A stretch of DNA of 64,000 nucleotides from Streptomyces sp. A2-16 (GCF_018128905.1 NZ_CP063808.1:9610001-9674000); one strand, 5' to 3'. Numbered from the stretch's first letter, positions 31,997 to 41,113 are shown. Notes: a model not told the origin generated them from the letters alone. Program-made: numbers and translations.

Positions 31997-32872
31997 TCAG
32001 AACAATCCGTCCTGGACCCCCGCCCTCTCCTTGAACTCTCTCATCGGCACGGTGTTCTGCGCCCCTTCGACCGGGACCAGCCCCCACCCCGTCATCAGCC
32101 GGGTGTCCAGTACGACGACTCCCCCGCCGTCCGTCTCCAGGTGCAGATCGGGCCCGGCGGCCGCGCGCAGCCGTCCACCCACCGCCCCGCCCACGACGAG
32201 CTCGCTCACCTCACCGACAGGGCTGGGCAGTCCGGCGAGCCCGAAGACCTCGACATGGTCGACCGGTTGGTACGGGGCACGCTCCAGGGAGTCCGGCCAG
32301 CCGACCAACGCCACCGCCCGCGCGTGCAGTTCGGCGAGCTCGGCGGCCCGCTCCGCGACCGATTCCGGGAGGGCGGACCGGACGGCCCGCTTGTCGGCGT
32401 ACGGAATGCGATCCGGTACCGAGAGCGCCGCCCGCAGCAGTTCCTCGGTGCGCCGCGCGGCCATGAGCGGACCGGTGCCGAGCCAGCTGAAGCTGACAGC
32501 GCCCTGCTCCAGCAGGCGCGCGGAGCCCCGCTCATGCGCCGTGATGCCGACCTTGACCATGCCGGGGCCGAACCACGCCAGATATACCCGGTACGGACGG
32601 GGGTCGTCCGCGAGGGTGTCGGCGGCCACGGAGTGCGCCCGGTCCAGCCGCGCGCACTCCTCGCACCGCGCTCCCGTGCTCCGCCCCGACACCGCGGCCC
32701 GCGCCGCACACGCATGCCCGCGTGCTCCCACACATGTCCGCACACCCCCCTCCGCGACCCCGAAGGCCACGCGCTTCCCCCAGGTCAGCACAGTGCGCTG
32801 CCCACCGTCCCAACTCAGCACGGGACCGTCCGCCGACCATCGCAGCCCCGAGCACTTCCATGCCTGTGCCAT
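31997..32872 (-). CDS. DUF2797 protein with Cys-rich N-terminus and GIY-YIG-like segment
   Basis: A 291-residue protein. The N-terminus has Cys residues in the patterns KCSG, CVGARGHAC and CEEC (about residues 8, 47-54 and 69-72), likely binding zinc. The central YRVYLAWFGPGMVKVGITAHERGSARLLEQGA resembles a GIY-YIG core (VYL...VKVGIT...R...E). The C-terminal half (VDHVEVFGLAGLPSP; VLDTRLMTGWGLVPV) has no recognised domain. The family is found in actinobacteria and archaea with unknown function; nuclease activity is a guess. Stop and start distances suggest it is followed 9 bp later by the hypothetical gene ending at 31493. Confidence 0.8.
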   Translation of the reverse strand: MAQAWKCSGLRWSADGPVLSWDGGQRTVLTWGKRVAFGVAEGGVRTCVGARGHACAARAAVSGRSTGARCEECARLDRAHSVAADTLADDPRPYRVYLAWFGPGMVKVGITAHERGSARLLEQGAVSFSWLGTGPLMAARRTEELLRAALSVPDRIPYADKRAVRSALPESVAERAAELAELHARAVALVGWPDSLERAPYQPVDHVEVFGLAGLPSPVGEVSELVVGGAVGGRLRAAAGPDLHLETDGGGVVVLDTRLMTGWGLVPVEGAQNTVPMREFKERAGVQDGLF

Positions 32873-33013
32873 CCCTCACGAGAGTAGGGGGCACCACTGA
32901 CAACGGGGTCACCTGAGGAGGCGGGGGTGGTTCGCCGGGGCCGGTTCAGCGGGCCGGGCTGCCGTCGCGGGGGTGCCGTATCCCGCGCAGCCCACCGGCT
33001 TCATGGAGCTCGA

Positions 33014-33433
33014 TCAGTGCACCGGCTCCACAGGAACCGATTCCGCCGCTGCCACTGCCGCTGTCGCTGCCGTTGTCGCTGCCACTGCCGTTGTCGCTGC
33101 CGCGCCCCTCGCCTCGACCACCGTGGCGCGCACCCCTCCCCGCCCTGCCATCCGGCAGCCCACGCACCCGGGATGGCCTGCGCGGGCGCTCGTGTCCCGC
33201 ACCCGCATCCCCCACTCCGCGCGCGGCCTGCGTCCCGGCGGCTTGCCCCAGCCGGACAGGTGCAGCGCCCAGGTGACGAGGGCACTCACCACGGTGATCG
33301 CGAGTCCGCCGGCGATCAGCGCTCCGGACACCGCGCACACCCCCACCCCCAGCACGGAGGTCCCCACGGTGGCGATGGCGACTCCGGTCCAGCCCGCGAT
33401 CGTGTGCCCCTCGTCATACTGATGTGCGCTCAC
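33014..33433 (-). CDS. small membrane protein resembling HGxxPAAW family, Ala/Thr-rich tail
   Basis: A 139-residue ORF. It begins MSAHQYDEGHTIAGWTGV, similar to the HGxxPAAW signature of Streptomyces small membrane proteins, with two transmembrane helices (about 13-37 and 40-58) and GWGKPPGRRPRAEWG. The last 40 residues are a low-complexity Ala/Thr/Val run encoded by imperfect GCTGCC/GCTGTC repeats (33055-33105), and may be a recent expansion. It is divergent from the MarR gene at 33515. Confidence 0.7.
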   Translation of the reverse strand: MSAHQYDEGHTIAGWTGVAIATVGTSVLGVGVCAVSGALIAGGLAITVVSALVTWALHLSGWGKPPGRRPRAEWGMRVRDTSARAGHPGCVGCRMAGRGGVRATVVEARGAAATTAVAATTAATAAVAAAESVPVEPVH

Positions 33434-33514
33434 AGATCCTCCTAGAGCCGTTCTCTCACCTCCTAAGAAATTTACCGCAGAAACCTCTCACACGCTAAGG
33501 GAATCAGGAATCCG

Positions 33515-34003
33515 ATGCACGCCGAGCCCCGCCCCGACGCCACCGCGGCCCAGGCACTGGAGGCGATGGACTTCTTCATCGCCACGGCCCACCTCGGCCA
33601 GCAGGAAATGGCCCAACGGCTGGGCCTGAACGTCACCGACCTGCTGAGCTTCGCCTGCGTCCTGAAGGCCGGCGAGGACCTCCTCACCGCGGGCGACCTC
33701 GCCGAGCACGCCCATGTCACGACCGGCGCGGTCACCGGCATCCTCAACCGCCTCGAACGCGGCGGCTACGTCACCCGCGTCCCCGACCCGAACGACCGCC
33801 GCCGCGTCCGGGTCGCCGCGCTCCCCGACGCGGTGGCCAAGGTCGTCGCCCTCTACCAGCCGTACTACGACCGCCTCGACGCCGTCTTCGCGAGCTACTC
33901 CGCCGACGAGATCGCCGTACTCCACGACTGGTTCAACCGCTCGACGAACCTCGCACTCGCCTATATCGAGGAGCTGCGGGCGAAGGACGCGGAGGGCGAG
34001 TAG
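33515..34003 (+). CDS. MarR family transcriptional regulator
   Basis: A 162-residue winged-helix protein: ALEAMDFFIATAHLGQQEMAQRLGL, then the DNA-binding part LTAGDLAEHAHVTTGAVTGILNRLERGGYV and wing TRVPDPNDRRRVRVAAL. ATG 33515 follows AAGGGAATCAGGAA. Upstream is an AT-rich region (33434-33514) with CTAAG as a direct repeat. No obvious target operon follows (the next gene is a GtrA-like protein 182 bp away), so the regulon is unclear. Confidence 0.9.
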   Translation: MHAEPRPDATAAQALEAMDFFIATAHLGQQEMAQRLGLNVTDLLSFACVLKAGEDLLTAGDLAEHAHVTTGAVTGILNRLERGGYVTRVPDPNDRRRVRVAALPDAVAKVVALYQPYYDRLDAVFASYSADEIAVLHDWFNRSTNLALAYIEELRAKDAEGE

Positions 34004-34185
34004 CGGGGCCAGGTGGCGGGGCCGCCCCACCCCGGGGGTACAGCCAGCCCTACCTCCGGTTCGGGAGCACACTCCATCGTTTCGGCGAGCCCGCAACGGC
34101 ATCGTTGATCGCGGCTGATCCACCCGGGATCAGACAGATCGACAGCCGGCGCCGAGCAGCGCCGGGCCGAGCCGGAGGACACACC

Positions 34186-34686
34186 ATGGAGCCGCAGACC
34201 ACCGCCCCGGTCACCCCCGGCCCCCTCTCCTCCTTCATCCGCTTCGTCGTCTGCGGCGGCGGGATCGGCGTCCTCTCCAGCTTCGCCGTACCGCTGGTGG
34301 CGATGACCATGCCGTGGGCGATGGCGAACGCGGTGATCACCGTGGCCTCCACACTCCTGTGCACCGAGCTCCACGCCCTGTTCACCTTCGGCACCGGCCG
34401 CCGCCCCGGCTGGCGCCGGCACCTGCAGTCCTCCGGCTCGGCGGCCGCCGCGTACGCCGTCACCTGCGCCGCGATGTTCCTCCTCCACACCCTCCAGTCG
34501 GCGCCCGGGATGCTCACGGAACAGGCGGTCTACCTCACCGCGTCCGCCCTGGCCGGCATCGGCCGCTTCCTGGTCCTGCGCCTGTACGTCTTCGCGGGCA
34601 CCCGCAAGAACCGGCACCCGGCGGGACACGTGGTCGCCGTACCCCGGCCGGCACTGCACCTGGGCGCGGTGAGCACGGCCTGCTGA
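34186..34686 (+). CDS. GtrA-like family membrane protein
   Basis: A 166-residue protein with four predicted transmembrane helices in GtrA order: LSSFIRFVVCGGGIGVLSSF, ANAVITVASTLLCTELHALFTF (with the usual helix-2 polar residues before a loop FGTGRRPGWRRH), AAYAVTCAAMFLLHT and YLTASALAGIGRFLVLRLYVF. GtrA proteins are proposed to move polyprenyl-phosphate-linked sugars across the membrane. ATG 34186 has CGGAGGAC. It stands alone, unlike the GT2-fused GtrA at 27225. Confidence 0.85.
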   Translation: MEPQTTAPVTPGPLSSFIRFVVCGGGIGVLSSFAVPLVAMTMPWAMANAVITVASTLLCTELHALFTFGTGRRPGWRRHLQSSGSAAAAYAVTCAAMFLLHTLQSAPGMLTEQAVYLTASALAGIGRFLVLRLYVFAGTRKNRHPAGHVVAVPRPALHLGAVSTAC

Positions 34687-35093
34687 CGGGGTGAAGACGA
34701 GACACGGCGCCTCGAACACCCCCAGCTCCTGAGCAAGTTCACGGGCCCCGGAACATCCCTTCCGGCCGCCGATGCACCAGCACCCGCCCGCCCGTCCGGA
34801 TCACGGCAGATGGTCGTCGAGACCCGACCCAGCCACCCCTCCCAGGTGGCCCTCCGCCCGGTCCTCCTCGTCCACCCGCTCGACCAGTTCGCGCGCGCCG
34901 GTCGGGACCGCAGAGGGGTACGACAACACGGCGACGGGTGCTGGCAGCCCCCCGTGGGTACAGCTGGCCCCACCCCGGATCGGGCGGCCGGCTCCATGTC
35001 GCGGTCCCGGGATCGGCGGCATCGTAGAAGCCATCGGAGCCGGACCACCGGGCGCGGCTCCCGAGTTCACCGCCTCCTCCGGAAGGAACTCCG
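34687..35093. other. intergenic region, no supported gene
   Basis: Several overlapping frames are open on both strands, as expected at this GC content, but none has a ribosome site or codon-position pattern that stands out. The end (35070-35093) holds the GGAAGG ribosome site of the next small gene. Confidence 0.5.
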
Positions 35094-35279
35094 ATGAGCC
35101 AGCTGCTGTCCTCCCCGCCGGTCACGACGTCCCCCGAGAGCGAACTGGCCCCGCTCCTCACCGCCTGGGACCTGGCCCACCCCGCCACGGCCGACCCCGA
35201 CTGGCGCCACCTCCTCGACGAACTCGCCCACCCCCGCACCACCCAGGCCTTCCACAGCCTGGCCACGAGCACCACATGA
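35094..35279 (+). CDS. 61-residue small protein
   Basis: ATG 35094 with GGAAGGAACTCC upstream encodes MSQLLSSPPVTTSPESELAP and onward for 61 residues, including LLTAWDLAHPATADPDWRHLLDELAHPR. It is acidic and soluble with one predicted helix pair. No family recognised. The good ribosome site and G/C codon bias are the support. It is convergent with tRNA-Arg. Confidence 0.6.
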   Translation: MSQLLSSPPVTTSPESELAPLLTAWDLAHPATADPDWRHLLDELAHPRTTQAFHSLATSTT

Positions 35280-35362
35280 GCGAACGCCACGCCACCACCC
35301 GCACGACCAGAGGCCCAGAGACCAGACTCCGGGGCCTCTCGCACCTCCGAACAACACCACGC

Positions 35363-35398
35363 CAAAGCCCCCTCCGGGATGATCCCGAGGGGGCTTTG
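35363..35398. terminator. hairpin downstream of tRNA-Arg
   Basis: CAAAGCCCCCTC and GAGGGGGCTTTG form the arms around CGGGATGATCCC, which itself pairs. It lies 8 bp beyond the tRNA-Arg 3' end on the minus strand and can also act for the plus-strand small gene. Confidence 0.85.
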
Positions 35399-35406
35399 AT
35401 CTGCTG

Positions 35407-35479
35407 TGCACTCGGCAGGATTCGAACCTGCAACCTTCTGATCCGTAGTCAGATGCTCTATCCGTTAAGCTACGAGTGC
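35407..35479 (-). tRNA. tRNA-Arg (anticodon ACG)
   Basis: Acceptor GCACTCG / CGAGTGC, D arm AGCTTAACGGATAGAGC, anticodon stem/loop TCTGACTACGGATCAGA giving ACG, T arm GCAGGTTCGAATCCTGC, discriminator A. Its A34 is the substrate of the TadA enzyme encoded at 12936-13385. Confidence 0.97.
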
Positions 35480-35627
35480 TTGTTCTGTTTTCTCGCCGTT
35501 CCTTGCCCTTCCGGGCCGCTCGCGGCGACAGGAAGAACATTACATGACTGCCGGTCGCATGTGAAATCCGTTTGCCGTACCCCTTGTGAGCTGCGGAAAC
35601 GCCTCTCAGGGCGACTGCTTGAACGAC

Positions 35628-35656
35628 GAAGCCCCGGTCCACTGGACCGGGGCTTC
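35628..35656. terminator. terminator of tRNA-Ser(GCT)
   Basis: Perfect 13-bp stem GAAGCCCCGGTCC / GGACCGGGGCTTC with a 3-nt loop, 12 bp beyond the tRNA-Ser 3' end on the minus strand. Confidence 0.85.
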
Positions 35657-35668
35657 GGTGATCTTGCG

Positions 35669-35759
35669 CGGAGGCGGAGGGATTTGAACCCTCGATGGGA
35701 TTTAAGTCCCAAACCGCATTAGCAGTGCGGCGCCATAGACCGGACTAGGCGACGCCTCC
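35669..35759 (-). tRNA. tRNA-Ser (anticodon GCT)
   Basis: Acceptor GGAGGCG / CGCCTCC with discriminator G. Anticodon stem/loop CCGCACTGCTAATGCGG gives GCT. A class II long variable arm (TTTGGGACTTAAATCCCA) is present. Length 91. Confidence 0.97.
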
Positions 35760-35912
35760 AGCACAGCCGCCCGCGCGAGCGCGAGTGGTGCGTGCAGATG
35801 ATGACACAGTCGAAGGTCGTGCCACCAATCGGTTCCCACGGTACTAGGCAGGCGGGGCGCAGAGCAAAGTGCTTCCGCGCAACGTACGGCGCCGTCCGCC
35901 GTTAGTCAGGGC

Positions 35913-36341
35913 ATGTCATACGTCACCCGGCTCGGCCGGCTCGCACGGTTGAGCCCCCTCCCCCTCTTCCTCGCCGCCCTGGCCCCCGTCCCCGCGTCGG
36001 CGTACACCGGGACCGGCGACCACCTCACGGTCACCGTCCGGGACGCGGGCGGCGGGGCCGACGGGACCTTCGAGGTCGACTGTCACCCCGCGCGCGGTAC
36101 CCACCCCGACCCCGGGGGCGCGTGCGCCGGCCTGGACCGGATCACCCGGTGGGGGCGCGACACCTTCGCTCCCGTCCCCGAGGGCAGCCTCTGCACGATG
36201 CTCTACGGCGGTCCCGCCACCGCCCATGTCACGGGAACCTGGGCCGGGCGACCGGTGGACGCGCGGTTCGACCGGAGCAACGGGTGCGAGACCGCGCGCT
36301 GGGACCGGTTCGTGCCGCTCCTGCCAGGCATGGACGTCTAG
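35913..36341 (+). CDS. SSI-family subtilisin inhibitor-like secreted protein
   Basis: A 142-residue precursor with signal peptide (residues 1-30, LFLAALAPVPASA) and an SSI domain. Two disulfides are expected: CHPARGTHPDPGGAC (about residues 57-71) and the reactive-site loop Cys (SLCTMLYGG) to Cys of SNGCE. Aligning to SSI (C-P-M-V-Y), the P1 residue is Met, with P2 changed from Pro to Thr and the Asp after Tyr lost. The C-terminal VTGTWAGRPVDARFDRSNGCE is diagnostic. Such proteins inhibit secreted subtilisin- or trypsin-like proteases; the altered loop may shift specificity. Confidence 0.9.
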   Translation: MSYVTRLGRLARLSPLPLFLAALAPVPASAYTGTGDHLTVTVRDAGGGADGTFEVDCHPARGTHPDPGGACAGLDRITRWGRDTFAPVPEGSLCTMLYGGPATAHVTGTWAGRPVDARFDRSNGCETARWDRFVPLLPGMDV

Positions 36342-36535
36342 CTCCGCACAGGCACGGACGTCCAGCGCCGAAGAAGCGGTCACACGTTCTACTTCACTTC
36401 GTCGTGCGACCTCCCTCTCATCCGGCACCCCCGCACAACGGCTGCGCTTAGACTCCCTCGCGTGACACGTCGCGGGCCCCTTGGCAAGATGGCCCGAACG
36501 GTCGGCAAGGTGCGGTAACAGGGAGGAAGCGTCTC

Positions 36536-39500
36536 GTGAGCAGCAGGCCATCCCGAGGCGCTGCTCGCCTCGCAGCCATACTCGACGCGCTTCCTGACGC
36601 GTTGGTGCTGGTCAACGCCAACGGGACCGTCGTCAACGCCAACACCATCGCGCTGGAGGCGTTCGAGGCCCCGGGGACGGCTCTGGTGGGGCGGGGGCTG
36701 CTCGATCTGCTGCCGCACTTCGACTCGCGGCTCATCCCCGGCTCGATGCGGCGGCCCGACCACATGGACCCGCGCGGGCGGACCAAGCCGACCCGGATGG
36801 TGGCGCGCAGGACCGACGGCAGCGAGTTCCCCGTCGAGGTCACCAGCGCCAACCTGGAGAACGGTCAGCAGGCCTACGACGGTTACGGCTACAGCGGCGA
36901 CGAGCTGCTCATGCTCGTCGTACGCGATCTGACCGGGACCGTGGACACCGAGGCCGAGCTGGCCCGTTCGCAGCGGCAGACCGAGATGATCCTGCGGGCC
37001 GCGGCCGAGGGGGTCGTGGGCACCGACACCGACGGGCGGATCGTGCTCGTCAATCCGGCCGCCGCCCAGATACTGGGTTACCGGGCCAGTGACCTCGGTG
37101 GCCGCGAGCTCCACGACCTCATGCTGCACTCACGCGCCGACGGCACCCCCTTCCCGTACGAGGAGTCCCCGCTCGCCGACACCCTGCGCTCCGGGCGCAA
37201 GCACCGGGTGCGCGGACAGGTGCTGTGGTCCAAGAAGGGCGAGAAGGTCCCGGTCGACCTGACGACCGCGCCCGTGCGCGATGGCGACCAGCTCGTCGGC
37301 GCCGTGCTCACCTTCACCGACCGGCGGCCCTACGACGCCCTCGCCGACGAGAAGTCCGCCGCCGAGAAGGCCCACGCGGAGGAACTGGAGCGGCTCGAGG
37401 AGGAGCACGCCTCCGAACTCACCGCGCTGCGCCAGAAGCACATCACCGAGCTGGAGGAGCTCCAGGAGCAGCACGACGAGGAGATCGCCGCAGGCGAGGA
37501 GCGGTACGCCGCGCTCGGGGAGCGCGAGAAGGACCGCTTCGAGGCTCTCGCCGGGCGGCACGACCAGCTCCTGACCCTGCTCGGGCGTTCCCTGCGCGGG
37601 CCCCTCGACGAACTGCGCCGCGAGCTGTCCGCGCTCGCTGCCGACGACGCCGGACAGCTGTGGCCCGAGGCCAACCAGGTCCTGCACCACCTCTCGGCCG
37701 GCTACTCCCGCATCACCCACCTCATCGACAACGTCCTCGGCTACCAGCGCCTCGACGCCGGCGCCGACGACATCGTCCGTACGAACGTCATGCTCGACGC
37801 GGTCGTCGCCGCCGGTGTGGACGGCGCGGTGGAGCTCATCGGGCCGGGGCGCGTCCAGTTCGCCGTGCACGCGCCGCCCATCGAGGCCGAGGTGGACGCC
37901 CAGCGCCTCGCGACCGCGCTGGCTCATCTCATCGCGGACGTGGCCGGGGTCGACGCGACCGGGAACTCCCCCGTGTCCGCGGGCGGTTACATGGACAACA
38001 CGGTCGTGGTGGCGGCCGCGCAGCGCGGCGAGGGCGTACGGATCGAGGTGCGCGGGCCGTACGCCGGGGGAGACCCGGTGCACGAACCGATCGTGCGCGG
38101 GATCGTGCGCGCCCACGGCGGTGTGCTCCAGACCCACGAAGTGCCGGGCATGAGCGGCAGCGCTTATGTCCTCGAAGTGCCCATCGGCGGTGGGGCGGGG
38201 GCCGTCGCGCCTCCCGGTCCGGCCGCGCTGGAGGCCGCCCCTGCGCAGACCGTCCCCGCGGAGACCGCCCCTGCCGAGGGCGGCGGGCGGCGGCGGGCCC
38301 GGCGGTCCTCCACCGACTCCTTCCTGGACGCCGACGTCCCGGCCGCCGGGACCGACGAGTCCGTGCCGCCCACCGGACGGCGCAGGCGGCGGGCGGCGGC
38401 CGAGCAGGAACAGCCCGTGTCCGTACCGGCGCAGGCCTCCGGCGACGACGGGGACGGCTCCGGCGGTACGGGGCGGCGCCGTGGACGGCCCGCCGAAGGT
38501 GCCGAAGCCGGTGTGTCCGAAGGTGCCGTGGTGATGGCCGGCGAGCACGGCGCCGGGTCCGCGGCCGTGAACAACGGCCTCGGCGGGACCGTACCGCCGC
38601 AGGGCGTGCCCGTTCCGGCCGGGCGCCGGGCCCGGCGTGACGGCGGCGAACAGCACGCGCTGCCGGCGGCGTTGCCTGCGGGCGGCTCCGCCGAACCGGG
38701 CCGGCCGCAGGGGCAGCTCGAGATCGCCGGGCCGGGCTCGGGCGACGGCTCCCCGCAGCAGGACGGGCGGCGACGGCGCGCCCTCGCGGCCGCGTCGGAG
38801 CGTGCTGCGGCACAGGAGGCGGCTCCCCGCTCGGTGTTCGCCCTCCCGCCCGCGGACGCGGACCGACCGGCCGACGGCACGGACCCGGCGGGAGTGCCAG
38901 GGGGAGCGGCTGCGGCAGCGGCACAGGCAGCGGTGCAGGCCCAGAACCAGCCCCGGCTGCAGCCCCAAGGGCAGGCGCCGGTGCCGGGGCAGATCCCGGG
39001 TCAGGTCCCGGGTCAGCAGCCCCTCCCCGGGCAGATGCAGGTGCCCGGGCAGGCGCAGGTACCCGGGCAAGGACAGCTCCCGGCACAGGTGCAGATGCCC
39101 GGCCAGGGCCAGATGCCCGGCCAGATTCAGGCACCGGGTCAGGCACAGGTACCCGGTCAGGCCCAGGCCCCCATGCCGACGCCCGCTCCCGCCCCCACCC
39201 CCGTTCCCGCCAACGGCCTCGTCCAGGCTCCCGTCCCCGGTCAGCCCCTCCCCGCCGACGGTCACGGTGACGACGGTCGGCACGACGCCGTGCCGCACGA
39301 CCAGGCCGACGACCACACCCCGCCGCAGCCGCACCCGACCAACGCCCCGACGGGCCGCCGTCGGCGCGCCGTGGCCCAGCCCGCGGAGGCGACGGCCGGC
39401 ACGCCCGCGCAAGGCGTTCCCGCCCAGGCCGCTCAGCCCGGACAGCCCGGACAGCCCGGACAGCCGGGACAGCCGGGACAGCCCGTCCAGGCAGCCGGTC

Positions 39501-41113
39501 AGCCGGTGCCGGTGGGAGTTCCCGCGGCTCCTGCGCAGCAGGTCCCCGGCGCGGTGCCGCCGGGCCAGTTCCCGGGTGTCGCCGTGCAGAACGCGACCGG
39601 ACCGGCCGGCCTGATCCCGCAGACCGCGCCCGCCCCGGCGTCGCCTCTCCAGGCGGCCCAGCCCGGTCTCGCCCCCGGCCTGCCCCTCCCGGCCGAGGCA
39701 CCCCAGCCGCAGAACCAGGCACCGGCACCGGCTTCCCAGCCGTGGCCCAGCTCGCACGACACCCCCGGCACCGGCACCCCCGTACCGGCGAACGGCGCCG
39801 CCACCGCCGTACCCCCGAACCAGCCCGCGCCCGCGTCACCGCCCGCCCAGGCGCCCGGGGCCGGTCAGCCGACTCCGCCGCCCGGCACGCCCGCGCAGCC
39901 GCTGCCCGCCGAGGCCCCCGCCATGGCCGTCGACCCGAATTCCACGCAGGGTCGGGCGATCAGCGTGCGGACCCTCGGTCAGGGGGTTCCGTTCACGCGG
40001 CAGGCGGCCCAGGTGCAGCAGCCGGGGACGGCCACGCCTCCTCCGCAGCAGAACGGTGGTTCGGGGCGGCGGCGCAAGCTCGGCACCCGGCCCGACCCCG
40101 CTGCCGCCGCGACCCCGGAGCAGGGGGCACGGCCGCATCCGACGGCCGAGCAGCCCGTGACGGCAGCGGCGCAGGCACCCCAGGCATCGCAGGCGCCGCA
40201 AGCACCTCCGGCACCGCAGCCCTCGCTGGCCGGGCAGTCGCGGCTCGCGCACGCCACCGAGGCGGCCGGGCGGTCGTACGCCATAGGAGCTCCGGACGAG
40301 AACGCCGCCGAGGGGCCCGAGCCGCTGGACGGTCCCGGTGGGGCCGTCGAGATCCCGGACACTCCCCGACCGCAGCCGATGGACGACGAGTTGCCCCCGG
40401 AGCCGCTGGACAACCCGCGGCGGCTGCTGGTGTGGCCCGCGCCGGACGTGACGACGCAGCAGGCGCTCAGCGACCGTGGGTACCGGCCCGTCATCGTGCA
40501 GTCGCGCGAGGAGGTCGACGCGCAGATCGCGGCGTTCCCGGCCGCGCTGTTCGTGGACCCGCTGACCGGGCCGATCACCCGGACCGCGCTCCAGTCGCTC
40601 CGGCAGGCGGCGGTGGCGTCCGAGGTGCCGATCATGGTGACGGCCGGGCTCGGGCAGGCCTCGCGGGAGGCGGCGTACGGCGCCGATCCCGCCGTACTGC
40701 TGAAGGCGCTGGCGCCGCGGGACAGCGAGCAGCATCCGCCGCGCGTGCTGCTGATCGAGGAGCACGCGGAGATCGCGCTGGCGCTGACGGCGACGCTGGA
40801 GCGGCGCGGGATGCAGGTCGCTCGTGCGGCGAGTGACGCGGACGCGGTGACGTTGGCGGGGCAGCTCAGGCCCAACCTCGTCGTGATGGACCTCATGCAG
40901 GTGCACCGTCGCAGGGCCGGGATCGTGGACTGGCTGCGGGCGAACGGGCAGCTCAACCGGACGCCGTTGGTGGTGTACACGGCGGCCGTGGATCAGGCGG
41001 ATCTGCCCCGGCTGGCGTCCGGGGAGACGGTGCTGTTCCTGGCCGAACGGTCGACGAGCGCGGAGGTCCAGGCACGGATCGTGGATCTGCTGGCCCGGAT
41101 CGGAACGAACTAG
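36536..41113 (+). CDS. giant PAS / degenerate histidine kinase / receiver protein with ~700-residue disordered linker
   Basis: A 1525-residue protein from GTG 36536 with GGGAGGAAGC. Order: PAS 1 (about 10-130, ILDALPDALVLVNANG), PAS 2 (about 145-265, ILRAAAEGVVGTDTDG), a charged coiled coil (about 270-345), a kinase-like core (about 345-545), a Pro/Gln/Ala-rich linker (about 550-1285) with runs of PGQxQ and GQPGQP repeats and short GRRRRRA islands, and two receiver-like domains (about 1295-1400 and 1405-1522; RVLLIEEHAEI, VVMDLMQV). The H-box position reads GRSLRGPL instead of SHELRTPL, so the phospho-accepting His is absent, and the N-box Asn is not seen. It is soluble and likely a scaffold or sensor rather than an active kinase. 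Confidence 0.88.
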   Translation: MSSRPSRGAARLAAILDALPDALVLVNANGTVVNANTIALEAFEAPGTALVGRGLLDLLPHFDSRLIPGSMRRPDHMDPRGRTKPTRMVARRTDGSEFPVEVTSANLENGQQAYDGYGYSGDELLMLVVRDLTGTVDTEAELARSQRQTEMILRAAAEGVVGTDTDGRIVLVNPAAAQILGYRASDLGGRELHDLMLHSRADGTPFPYEESPLADTLRSGRKHRVRGQVLWSKKGEKVPVDLTTAPVRDGDQLVGAVLTFTDRRPYDALADEKSAAEKAHAEELERLEEEHASELTALRQKHITELEELQEQHDEEIAAGEERYAALGEREKDRFEALAGRHDQLLTLLGRSLRGPLDELRRELSALAADDAGQLWPEANQVLHHLSAGYSRITHLIDNVLGYQRLDAGADDIVRTNVMLDAVVAAGVDGAVELIGPGRVQFAVHAPPIEAEVDAQRLATALAHLIADVAGVDATGNSPVSAGGYMDNTVVVAAAQRGEGVRIEVRGPYAGGDPVHEPIVRGIVRAHGGVLQTHEVPGMSGSAYVLEVPIGGGAGAVAPPGPAALEAAPAQTVPAETAPAEGGGRRRARRSSTDSFLDADVPAAGTDESVPPTGRRRRRAAAEQEQPVSVPAQASGDDGDGSGGTGRRRGRPAEGAEAGVSEGAVVMAGEHGAGSAAVNNGLGGTVPPQGVPVPAGRRARRDGGEQHALPAALPAGGSAEPGRPQGQLEIAGPGSGDGSPQQDGRRRRALAAASERAAAQEAAPRSVFALPPADADRPADGTDPAGVPGGAAAAAAQAAVQAQNQPRLQPQGQAPVPGQIPGQVPGQQPLPGQMQVPGQAQVPGQGQLPAQVQMPGQGQMPGQIQAPGQAQVPGQAQAPMPTPAPAPTPVPANGLVQAPVPGQPLPADGHGDDGRHDAVPHDQADDHTPPQPHPTNAPTGRRRRAVAQPAEATAGTPAQGVPAQAAQPGQPGQPGQPGQPGQPVQAAGQPVPVGVPAAPAQQVPGAVPPGQFPGVAVQNATGPAGLIPQTAPAPASPLQAAQPGLAPGLPLPAEAPQPQNQAPAPASQPWPSSHDTPGTGTPVPANGAATAVPPNQPAPASPPAQAPGAGQPTPPPGTPAQPLPAEAPAMAVDPNSTQGRAISVRTLGQGVPFTRQAAQVQQPGTATPPPQQNGGSGRRRKLGTRPDPAAAATPEQGARPHPTAEQPVTAAAQAPQASQAPQAPPAPQPSLAGQSRLAHATEAAGRSYAIGAPDENAAEGPEPLDGPGGAVEIPDTPRPQPMDDELPPEPLDNPRRLLVWPAPDVTTQQALSDRGYRPVIVQSREEVDAQIAAFPAALFVDPLTGPITRTALQSLRQAAVASEVPIMVTAGLGQASREAAYGADPAVLLKALAPRDSEQHPPRVLLIEEHAEIALALTATLERRGMQVARAASDADAVTLAGQLRPNLVVMDLMQVHRRRAGIVDWLRANGQLNRTPLVVYTAAVDQADLPRLASGETVLFLAERSTSAEVQARIVDLLARIGTN

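Noticed and set aside
34687..35093. Overlapping frames suggesting a gene
   Set aside because: No frame combines a ribosome site with a protein-like sequence; all are Arg/Pro/Gly-rich random-like frames.
35407..35759. Integrated element at the tRNA-Arg/tRNA-Ser pair
   Set aside because: No integrase, no repeated tRNA 3' end in the neighbourhood, and gene content on both sides is core-like.
37130..39757. 875-codon frame opposite the giant PAS protein
   Set aside because: Antisense to a repeat-rich, Pro/Gln-coding region; its Leu/Gly/Arg repeats only mirror the PGQ repeats of the sense strand.
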